NCBI GenBank assembly: GCA_946480785.1
Contig: CAMLLD010000002.1
Coordinates: 1-64,000 of the forward strand
Length of the DNA stretch: 64,000 bases
Direction of reading: 5' to 3'
Origin: an uncultured Blastocatellia bacterium
Lineage (GTDB): Bacteria; Acidobacteriota; Blastocatellia; Pyrinomonadales; Pyrinomonadaceae
The notes under the pieces were generated by a model, which searched no databases, was not told where the DNA came from, and saw only the letters and a program-made list of their open reading frames with translations. The translations under genes and the position numbers were made by a program. The stretch's first letter is position 1. Each line of letters opens with the position of its first letter. Shown here piece by piece: positions 59,001-64,000 of this stretch.

Positions 59001-60312
59001 GATCGCCGGTCCGGAGATATGGTCCTGCTCCGGTGTCTGCGACATGGGCCTTGAAAGTCGACTCCGACTCGTCCGGGCAGCCCCAGTAGCCTTGGGCGAC
59101 GTGCGGACCGGCCACCCAGATTTCTCCAATCACACCGGGAGAACACTCGCGTAAGGAAACGGGATCTACAATCCTGATCTCCTGGTCCAACCAGGCGCGG
59201 CCTGAACCGACGAAAGACGTGGCGTTGTCATCAGCATCGCCGGCCGCAACGACTTGATGCATTTCGATCGCCGCCCGCTTCACCCTCGCGACGACCGGTG
59301 ATGCAGACTTCGGTCCGCCCGAAACAAAGAGCGTGGCCTCAGCCAGGCCATAACACGGGAAGAAAGCCTCGCGACGAAAACCGCACGGCTCAAATGCGGC
59401 GCAGAAGCGATCGATCGTGGCCTCGCGTATCGGCTCGGCGCCGTTAAAGGCGACGGTCCAACTTCGCAGATCGAGATTCGCTCGTTCCGGCAACGGGATC
59501 TTGCGCACGCAGAGGTCGTACGCGAAGTTAGGCCCGCCGCTGGTCGTCGCCCGGTAACGTGAGATCGCTTGCAGCCAGCGCGCCGGATTTTGCAGAAAGC
59601 TGACCGGCGACATCAGAATGCACGGCGCGCCACAGTAGATCGATTGCAGCACGTTTCCGATCAAACCCATGTCGTGGTAGAGCGGCAACCAGCCGAGGAT
59701 GATCGACTGCTCGGTCTGCTCAAACGCAGTCTGGATCATGCGCTGGTTATGTAAGAGGTTGTCATGGGTGAGCATGACACCTTTAGGTCTGGCCGTGGAA
59801 CCGGACGTGTATTGAACAAACGCCAGCGACTCGGCTCCCACGCGTTCACTGCGCCACTCGCGTGCAACATCGATATCGAGATTGTCAGTTGTCAGCCAGC
59901 GCAGCGGCTGCAGCTCGGGCGAGCCGGACGTTTGCTCGACCTTGGAAAGAATGGCAGTTGTCGTGAGGGCCACTCGAGGGCTGGCATCTTTAACGATGGA
60001 CCAGAGCCGCGGCAGAGACCGTCGCGATGTTGGCGGATACACAGGCACCGCAACCGCGCCCGCATAGAGCGAGCCGAAGAACGCCGCGATATATTCGAGC
60101 CCTGGCGGATAGAGTAAGAGTACAAGCTGATCTTTAGCGCCCAGGCTCTGTAGCCGCGCGCCGATCGCACGTGCTCGCTGGTCCAACTCGCCATAAGTCA
60201 GACGAGCTTCCTCTGTTTCACCGTCGATGAGGAACGTGTAGGCATTCCTGTCGGGCTGCGACTCGGCGCGTGCGCGCAAGAGTTCGACGAGGTTCTTGTA
60301 TTCGAGATTCAT
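53044..60312 (-). CDS. NRPS1: FAAL-ACP-C-A(Gly)-[luciferase-like monooxygenase]-[FkbM]-PCP, loading and first module
   Basis: 2422 residues. Residues 1-570 are a fatty acyl-AMP ligase (YTSGSTARPKGV at 168, GWLPLYHDMGLIG at 207); 597-672 an ACP (GVDSL, S630). C is 687-1130 with HHMIVDF at 816-822, a starter-type condensation domain. The A domain begins at 1160 and is interrupted twice: a luciferase-like flavin monooxygenase at about 1385-1735 (NIDFSLFYFASEES, TPERHFHEFGG, VSFASGWHADDF), between motifs a4 and a5, and an FkbM methyltransferase at about 1975-2250 (FDVGANIGLF, LLKIDVEGSEF), before a10. Pocket residues D1351 I1352 L1355 Q1760 L1786 G1788 M1811 I1819 W1820 K2303 match the Gly code. 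The PCP (2330-2400) has DSGGHS in place of LGGHS. This protein should load a fatty acid and add a modified glycine. Confidence 0.94.
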   Translation of the reverse strand: MNLEYKNLVELLRARAESQPDRNAYTFLIDGETEEARLTYGELDQRARAIGARLQSLGAKDQLVLLLYPPGLEYIAAFFGSLYAGAVAVPVYPPTSRRSLPRLWSIVKDASPRVALTTTAILSKVEQTSGSPELQPLRWLTTDNLDIDVAREWRSERVGAESLAFVQYTSGSTARPKGVMLTHDNLLHNQRMIQTAFEQTEQSIILGWLPLYHDMGLIGNVLQSIYCGAPCILMSPVSFLQNPARWLQAISRYRATTSGGPNFAYDLCVRKIPLPERANLDLRSWTVAFNGAEPIREATIDRFCAAFEPCGFRREAFFPCYGLAEATLFVSGGPKSASPVVARVKRAAIEMHQVVAAGDADDNATSFVGSGRAWLDQEIRIVDPVSLRECSPGVIGEIWVAGPHVAQGYWGCPDESESTFKAHVADTGAGPYLRTGDLGFMRDGELFVTGRLKDLIIIRGRNYFPQDIELTAEMSHASLRAGGGAAFSIDVSGEERLVVLHELDRHHDSDLTDVIGTIRQAVAEEFELQAYAVALLKPGSLPKTSSGKIQRHLCRASFLKDEFAALATWRASTEPSVSKDDDELLATSIRVSPDQSLIEQWLIDALATRLHINPAEIDSHRPLVYYGVDSLLAVDLTHALETTLGVNLTVVDLLQSPSLADTAEQVFSLLTAPPAELRTPATVQQIDAPLSYGQRALWFLHELAPESAAYNIAAAARVHSQLDAGVLESSLQKLVERHPALRTTFPLVANAPVQRVDDSATISFHYEDATHFSEDTVAEYLREQSVRPFDLTTGPLLRVSLFKRTPDEHVLLLVAHHMIVDFWSLALLINELGTIYEAERNSSSPNLPPLSVTYLDYSQGQAQMLAGSEGERLWSYWQKQLSGAPPVLNLPAARPRPAVQTYAGANERFHLGKELAAKLKQFSRDHNSTVYTALLTAFEILLYRYTGQDDFLVGSLTSGRSAAAFRSVVGYFANAVALRARISPELSFEAMHQEVRQTVLEAMNHDDYPFGLLVERLQVERDASRAPLFQVMFSWQQPPSPQQRELSAFALGEHGRRLEIGGLVLEPLALDQPAAQFDLTLMMAEDEDELAGLLQYNSDLLDAPAMRQMVQQFEVLLTDIVSHPQKKISELQLLTREDEQLLLHDRNATQTDYARESCIHQLFEAQVEAAAGVALVFEDRQYTYAQVNRRANQLAHYLKQLGVGPEVCVGICLERSAEMVISMLGVLKAGGVYLPLDPSYPQDRLRFMLSDSQTHIVLTQDGMLLDLPEDVHRVSLDSSWLRFAGESEENPACESTAENLAYLIYTSGSTGLPKGVMISHRNVVNFFAGVDRCFAPGETGTWLAVTSISFDISVLELLWTLTRGFKVVIQSEAETVSGAIEQSKTISPNRNIDFSLFYFASEESGPAADRYRLLMEGAKFADQHDFTAIWTPERHFHEFGGLYSNPALTSAALAMITNRVQLRAGSVVLPLHHPIRVTEEWAFVDNLSRGRIAVSFASGWHADDFVFAPEKYPQRKQLMLQQLETVRSLWRGDAINFKGGAGNDVEIRIHPRPIQPELPFWITTAGHPDTFRAAGEAGANLLTHLLGQSVEELAEKIEIYRRAWRPRKGSAAKPFVTLMLHTFVGPDLAYVAEKVQGPLCRYLASSIGLAKNFLRSLGHEVADELTSDDLEALLAHAFDRYYQTSGLFGTPETCVQMVDRLKLANVDEVACLIDFGVDVDTVISNLTYLDQLRKRSRITKEEADYSIATQLVKHGVTHLQCTPSLARLLLLDSASRAAMKNLQHLLLGGEAVASELVAELETLTGAQVHNMYGPTETTIWSTTYTGDRGVQTMAIGKPLANQRVYVLDTQLMPVPAGVTGELYIGGAGLSRGYWKQAHLTAERFVPDRWNPQGGTRMYRTGDLVRYRADGSLEFLGRVDEQVKLRGHRIELGEIETVLRQHASVREAVVAIKELTPGDSSLVAYIVPQLAQGGEVIDANQSGFRLPNGMIVAHHGSFQTSIICKEVFEDEVYLKHGITLNDGAVVFDVGANIGLFTLFARRKCPTAQIYSFEPLPPNFELLQANVTRHDANAQLFNHGLSSNSTIASFTFYPEAAGLSGRTANSAGDKQDTKAIVTDWIHNAARENEQDLLPSSQLDELLNEYLRGETYSCQVKTLSEVIRELGVERIDLLKIDVEGSEFDVLSGLEEEDWRLIKQIAIEVHSRSILKRITSLLETHGFEFVVDDSMVVNENGNGHDVYVAMLYAFSEARTQRRSVPHAIPETIQPQFSVTEIQNFLRRSLPAHFIPSVFMVLDALPLTPNGKINRKSLPLPGPQNARPVGEFVAPRTSTESELAALWSEILGTDRVGIHDNFFDSGGHSLTATQLVTRIRKNFAVELSLRDFLKYPTIAGLAELIEESILSKASDEKLFALVEMLESQSPA

Positions 60313-60327
60313 CTGACCTGACTTCGA

Positions 60328-60954
60328 CTAGTTGGCTTCAGCCGATTTGGCTGCTGTAGTAGTTGAGGCTATCAGGTCAAAGTCGTCAGGAACTCTGAAC
60401 TGCAACTCTTTTGTACAAAAATCTATCCACTCCGGCGTGGTTCGATTGAAGATCACGTTTTCACCGGGCCAGATAAGCTCGGTAACGGTGAAATCTTCCT
60501 GCAGGAAGACCACGTCGTCGTCGGAGAGCTCGCGCGAATTTCCATTCTCATTCACGTTAGCAGTCTCCTTCCAATTAATCTTTTCCTCGCGCCAATCACT
60601 GAACTGCCGCAGTTGTCCTAATAAATAAGCCCGCGCATAACCTCGCGATGTCGAGTCACCGCTCGCTCCGTTTGCTGCCTGCTCGGCTTCTTTCAACAGT
60701 CGCGCGACATCTGTATGTTTTGCCGCCAACGCAATTTTGTAAGGCGTTCTTTGATCTCGGCCCGTCCGGAAAACGTCGGCGCCGTTATCAAGCAACAGTC
60801 TCACGATCTCCACGCTTCCTTTTCCGGCGGCCCAGTTCAAAGGCGTCCAGCCCTGCTCATCCTGCTGCTGTATGTCCGCGCCTGCGTTCAAAGCTGCTTC
60901 GACTTTAGCCGGCTGACCTGTCTTCACAGCGTCGATTAACTGCAAATCACTCAT
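60328..60954 (-). CDS. Ankyrin-repeat protein with conserved-looking C-terminal domain
   Basis: 208 residues. Residues 1-95 hold about three ankyrin repeats (AKVEAALNAGADIQQQDEQG, WTPLNWAAGKGSVEIVRLLL, then RTPYKIALAAKHTDVARLL). After a Ser/Gly/Asn linker, residues 110-195 form a separate acidic segment (RGYARAYLLGQLRQFSDW ... DDVVFLQEDFTVTELIWPGE ... DFCTKELQFRVPDDF). I recognise no family for that part. It is the first gene of the train, 15 bases before NRPS1, with an AGGAG ribosome site 8 bases before the ATG at 60954. No signal peptide is present. Ankyrin repeats suggest a protein-protein contact role; regulation or scaffolding of the synthetase is a guess. Confidence 0.75.
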   Translation of the reverse strand: MSDLQLIDAVKTGQPAKVEAALNAGADIQQQDEQGWTPLNWAAGKGSVEIVRLLLDNGADVFRTGRDQRTPYKIALAAKHTDVARLLKEAEQAANGASGDSTSRGYARAYLLGQLRQFSDWREEKINWKETANVNENGNSRELSDDDVVFLQEDFTVTELIWPGENVIFNRTTPEWIDFCTKELQFRVPDDFDLIASTTTAAKSAEAN

Positions 60955-61309
60955 AGCAAAGACTCCTGTACGTCAGAGTTAACGATCTTCTTGCATGGGT
61001 TGAAGAAAACTCGGTTGGCGGCGCGTTATGTCGTTTGTCGTCGTGTTATCCGTGAGGAAAGCAGGCTACCGCCATTTAAGCCGTGAGCTCAACATCGAAT
61101 GGGGATTTTTTTGAACCGAGCTCTTATGATGAGAACCGAGCAGTGTTCCACACTCTCTGGATCTCAAGATAAAACTCTACTACTACTCTTAGAGAGTCAC
61201 CGGGGGGTCGTTGAGATAAGCGGGCGATAGCACCCATTTTATTTGCGGTCATTTGACCTGTCTGTCGCAAACGCTACACAAGCCCAGAGACGATGTGTGA
61301 CGAAAGTTT
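60955..61309 (-). promoter_or_regulatory. Leader region upstream of the NRPS operon
   Basis: 355 bases without a gene, between the Crp-family gene and the first operon gene; any cluster promoter nearest the NRPS genes should be here. Visible structure: 9-base direct repeats GAACCGAGC at 61113-61121 and 61133-61141, exactly 20 bases apart; a perfect inverted repeat GGTCA-TT-TGACC at 61247-61258, flanked by TTTGCG (61242-61247) and CGCAAA (61266-61271); and a loose stem ACTCTCT/AGAGAGT (61152-61158 and 61191-61197). No clear -35/-10 pair was found and no T-run terminator follows the Crp gene. The operator role is inferred. Confidence 0.35.
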
Positions 61310-62026
61310 TCATTTGTTCAGAAAGCTCCGCAGCTGATCGTGGATTATGTGATAGCACTCGCACGACTCAGCTTCAAGTTTGGCGCGATCGAGTATAGTG
61401 ATCTTGCCGCGGCTATAGCGAATCAGACCGTCTCTTTGCATGGTGGCAGCAGCTTTGGTTACAGCGGTTCTGGGAATGCCGAGCGCGTTTGAAATATTCT
61501 CATGTGTGAGATCCAGACTGTCGGCATTCACCCGATCCTGAACTGTAAGCAACCAACGCCTGAATGCCTGCTCGCGAAAGTGGAAACGATTACAGATGGC
61601 GCCCTGCGAGATTTGTGCAATCAAGATGCCGACATAACGCAACACGAATTCATGTACTTTTTGTCCCTTAGCAAATTCTTCCTGCAACGCCTTCGCTTTG
61701 ATCTTGAGCGCCCTGGTGGTGAACTGAACCGTAACGTCATACGGGATCATATGATCTCTCGAGATCACCGGTAGTCCCACTGCCCCTTCATTGCCGACCA
61801 TTGCGACTTCCATCAGCGAACCGCTTTCAGTTATGGAAACCAGGGACAATAAACCGTTCTCCGGGAAATATGCGTATTCAATGTCATCTCCAGTGAGATA
61901 TACGTTCTCACCTTTTTGGAGCTCGACCGTTTCCAGCGACGGCAGCAGCCGCGCCAGCTCTTCATGCGGAAGAGCGTCGAGAATTCTGTTCCCAGTACTT
62001 AGTTGCAGTTGCCTTTGTGCAAACAT
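61310..62026 (-). CDS. Crp/Fnr-family transcriptional regulator
   Basis: 238 residues, standard length. Residues 15-130 form the cyclic-nucleotide-binding-like beta roll (LQKGENVYLTGDDIEYAYF, MEVAMVGNEGAVGLP). Residues 150-225 form the winged-helix DNA-binding domain (LDLTHENISNALGIPRTAVTKA, GLIRYSRGKITILDR), ending with SCECYHIIHDQLRSF. This tail and the LTHE..S..LG.PRT helix are typical of a Crp subgroup common in soil bacteria. The Fnr iron-sulfur cysteines are absent and the usual cAMP-binding Arg/Thr pair is not evident, so the ligand is unknown. It precedes the NRPS operon on the same strand by 355 bases and could control it, but these regulators are widespread and may be unrelated. Confidence 0.85.
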   Translation of the reverse strand: MFAQRQLQLSTGNRILDALPHEELARLLPSLETVELQKGENVYLTGDDIEYAYFPENGLLSLVSITESGSLMEVAMVGNEGAVGLPVISRDHMIPYDVTVQFTTRALKIKAKALQEEFAKGQKVHEFVLRYVGILIAQISQGAICNRFHFREQAFRRWLLTVQDRVNADSLDLTHENISNALGIPRTAVTKAAATMQRDGLIRYSRGKITILDRAKLEAESCECYHIIHDQLRSFLNK

Positions 62027-62044
62027 AGCTATGCCCGCTACTTT

Positions 62045-62341
62045 CTAAAGCGATTCTTTTGTTCTGGGCAGAACTAGTTGGGATGGCGTGAGTAGTATCG
62101 TATCTTTTTTTGTCGCCGTGTCAATCAGGGTTATTGACTTGAAAGGATGGCTGGTCTCGCATTGGGCAAAACTCGTTCTTCCGATCAGCGCTTTTGCTTT
62201 CAAGAACTGCTCTTCCACTCTCGATGCGGAGACGGCGAAAATTGTCGCCGTATAGTAGCCGTCAACATTCTGACCGGCATCTTCCTCCGGACGGGGGGTA
62301 ATTGAACACAGAAGAAGCACGGACGCCTGAGTGCGGTCCAT
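62045..62341 (-). CDS. Small hypothetical protein upstream of the regulator
   Basis: 98 residues, starting MDRTQASVLLLCS and ending 18 bases before the Crp gene on the same strand. No family is recognised. The middle (ATIFAVSASRVEEQFLKAKALIG) and the end (KSITLIDTATKKDTILLTPSQLVLP) look like a compact alpha/beta fold with plausible codon use. There are no membrane segments. The alternative is a chance open frame in the leader of the regulator gene. Confidence 0.4.
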   Translation of the reverse strand: MDRTQASVLLLCSITPRPEEDAGQNVDGYYTATIFAVSASRVEEQFLKAKALIGRTSFAQCETSHPFKSITLIDTATKKDTILLTPSQLVLPRTKESL

Positions 62342-62581
62342 ACGACTGACGCTCGTTCAAGCAACTACTGTGGGTCGGAAACAAAAGGAATAGACGGCGA
62401 GGCTTATGATGCCAACGATTATGTTCGGGGCTTTGGGGATAACGGGACAACCATATTCCGCTGTTATCAGGCGACCGGCCTTATCTGGCCGCTTGTTGTT
62501 GCAGCCCTCGTCGCTTAATGGCATCCGAGATCTTTCGCTGCCGCAGCCGAGAACGAAGTTCAAGAATTACACAATGTAAAC
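62342..62581. other. Intergenic region without a supported gene
   Basis: 240 bases between the small ORF and the DUF6602 gene. A 68-codon minus-strand frame here (62357-62563) has unconvincing composition and I do not call it. No repeats or RNA genes were noticed. Confidence 0.4.
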
Positions 62582-63382
62582 TCATAGCCTTCTTCCCCAC
62601 GCTTTCTCTGCGGGTAGATAACTCAACAACTCTGAATTACGGGAGCCAGCTCGTTTTAACCAAGATAAGAACCAAATGAGCCACACTAGCAAGGAGTCCT
62701 TACCACACTCAGCAATTTGAACCCAATCGACCAAATCCCGAACGTGTGGACCGTATTGCTTTTCTAGATTCTGTCGATAGGAACTCCCAGGTTGACCAAG
62801 TGCAGAGAGTTCTCGATAGCTACCGCATGTTGCTACCAACTGTCCAGGAACAACGACAAAATCAGGTTGCTCCGTCACAGGAAGATCACGGAGGGCTTCC
62901 ACCAGGTTTTGCTTCAAGGTCTCAGCCTTTGGACTTTCAAATGACCACAGAACGAATACCGACTCTTGTATTGCAGGCGAAGTGGGTGCTTCGGAGAACT
63001 TTCGTCGCAGTTGTTTGAACCTTCGACATTTGTTGATGCTGTCCGCAAGCTCCGTTGGTGAGATGTTAGTTTTGACCTCGATCATTGCGTAAACTGCTTC
63101 AACTAGCCAAATTCGACTAGGTCCCGACGGATAAAAGGGAGCATTCCAACTGTGGTCAATCACAATCAGGTCGGCTTGGTTAGAGAATTGGCCATCGGAT
63201 GACGCGACAAGTCCAGTATCGATTCCGAATTCCCTTGGTAAGTAATTGCGAAGCATTGTTGCAAGCAGTGACTCGCGGTGTCCGCCCGCCGTGGGGCGAT
63301 GGGACGCAAAATCGCGACGAATCGCCTTGGATTTGGTGTCGAGTTCCTCAGCTATATTGGCAAAGTACTGCGGCAAGTCCAT
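62582..63382 (-). CDS. DUF6602 protein, PD-(D/E)XK nuclease-like
   Basis: 266 residues. The segment AGGHRESLLATMLRNYLPREFGIDTGLV near residues 32-60, followed by NQADLIVIDHS (about 88-98) and AMIEVKTNIS (about 119-128), matches the DUF6602 family. The Asp in DLIVID and the E-V-K give the arrangement of a PD-(D/E)XK nuclease core. Such proteins are seen near defence and mobile regions, but their role is not established. The gene is visibly less GC-rich than the NRPS cluster, and nothing around it links it to the peptide pathway. Start ATG at 63382; no partner methyltransferase is in the window. Confidence 0.7.
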   Translation of the reverse strand: MDLPQYFANIAEELDTKSKAIRRDFASHRPTAGGHRESLLATMLRNYLPREFGIDTGLVASSDGQFSNQADLIVIDHSWNAPFYPSGPSRIWLVEAVYAMIEVKTNISPTELADSINKCRRFKQLRRKFSEAPTSPAIQESVFVLWSFESPKAETLKQNLVEALRDLPVTEQPDFVVVPGQLVATCGSYRELSALGQPGSSYRQNLEKQYGPHVRDLVDWVQIAECGKDSLLVWLIWFLSWLKRAGSRNSELLSYLPAEKAWGRRL

Positions 63383-64000
63383 TAACTATTCCTTTTCAGA
63401 CCTGAATCATCGCCTCGTTTACCCCAACACATGCTAGTTGGATGTTAAATGCCAAAGTGTTCTAGTTGTTGTTAGTTCTTTCCCGAGTCTTTATCGCAAT
63501 TGGTCCGTGTCTCTTGAACTTAATGCAGGGTCAGCCGTGCTCAGAACTACTGGCAAGCTGAAATCATTCGACCGGCTGTATACTTGACGGTAGCTCTGTT
63601 GGACTTGTAATCGATTTAGATCCTGAACGTGCGCTTCGCTCAACACTAATCGTGTTCCATCCCGTTGCTGTAATTCCGGACTTAAGGAAAGACTAACTAT
63701 ATTCCTTCCGTTTCAATACCTGGACGAGTTGACTCAATTTCAATGTCGATTGCTTTTTAAACGGTGACATCGCGCTGGAATCTTTTAATTCATTTCGGCA
63801 TGGAACGACCCGTTTTTTTGAACAATGGTCACGGTCTATTACGGTGCAACTCCGTTAGCTTTATCATAGGACGCCGGAATACTTGAGCGTTGAACCTATC
63901 CATATAGTCTCCCTCGCTGGAACTTCCGCCATCCCATTCCCAGCAAGGTAACAAACGCAATTGCAAGAAGGATGAGATCGGCTAGGAATAGTATCCGTCG
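63383..64000. other. Gene-free AT-richer end of window
   Basis: About 620 bases upstream of the DUF6602 gene with no frame I can support on either strand, no tRNA or rRNA and no obvious repeat. The sequence is visibly more AT-rich than the cluster. It probably contains the DUF6602 promoter and the flank of a gene beyond the window. Confidence 0.5.

Noticed and set aside
62357..62563. 68-codon ORF between the small ORF and the DUF6602 gene
   Set aside because: No ribosome site, no recognisable motif and poor amino acid composition.
1..64000. CRISPR arrays, tRNA or rRNA genes, insertion sequences
   Set aside because: No regularly spaced repeats, no cloverleaf-like or ribosomal sequence and no transposase motifs were noticed on reading; a dedicated scan was not possible.

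Overview
The window is dominated by one very large nonribosomal peptide synthetase (NRPS) gene cluster, all on the minus strand, running from about 60.95 kb down to about 7.75 kb. The host is probably a member of the Acidobacteriota or a relative. The main pointer is the 808-residue orphan FtsX/MacB-type permease at 5284-7710, which has the layout of the acidobacterial duplicated orphan permeases (ADOP). Overall base composition and the Crp-type regulator are compatible with this but do not prove it.

Layout. 1-2406 (+): end of a beta-helix-like protein followed by a DUF6519 protein, a pair I associate with phage-tail-like or contractile-injection loci. 2621-7710 (-): TPR lipoprotein/periplasmic-type protein and ADOP permease. 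7750-60954 (-): the NRPS locus. In transcription order it holds an ankyrin-repeat protein; NRPS1 (FAAL-ACP-C-A-PCP); NRPS2 (C-A-PCP-C-A-PCP-C); a PhpK-like B12 radical SAM enzyme; a fused glutamate mutase; an asparagine synthetase; an Asp/Glu racemase; NRPS3 (A-PCP-C-A-methyltransferase); a small NRPS4 (adenylation C-subdomain plus PCP); a capreomycidine-synthase-like aminotransferase; an arginine beta-hydroxylase-like oxygenase; NRPS5 (C-A-PCP-C-A-PCP-C-A-PCP-C); a SyrP-like oxygenase; NRPS6 (inactive C-like domain-A-PCP-C); a SyrD/PvdE-type exporter; an SDR; and a RiPP-type radical SAM enzyme. 61310-64000: a Crp-family regulator, a possible small ORF, a DUF6602 nuclease-like gene and gene-free sequence.

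How the genes seem to work together. Reading the assembly line by colinearity and by adenylation pocket residues aligned by eye to GrsA, the product would be a fatty-acylated nonapeptide: acyl-Gly, N-methyl-Thr, Asn, iso-linked beta-methylaspartate (or Glu/Asp), a basic Arg-derived residue (perhaps capreomycidine), Ile, Val, an unassigned residue, then Asp. Tailoring is built in. The Gly adenylation domain is interrupted twice, by a luciferase-like monooxygenase and an FkbM methyltransferase. The Asp module pairs a catalytically dead C-like domain with a SyrP-type hydroxylase and also carries an FkbM domain. The Arg-type adenylation domain ends in a guanidinoacetate-methyltransferase-like domain, and its own C-terminal subdomain is encoded by a separate small gene. 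I see no thioesterase, ketosynthase, MbtH or epimerization domain in the window. Release may depend on the terminal C domain of NRPS6.

The candidate new biology is the split, methyltransferase-bearing adenylation domain next to the VioC/VioD-like pair, the doubly interrupted glycine domain, and an in-frame palindromic repeat inside NRPS5. All substrate and product statements are inference from motifs; nothing was searched or computed.
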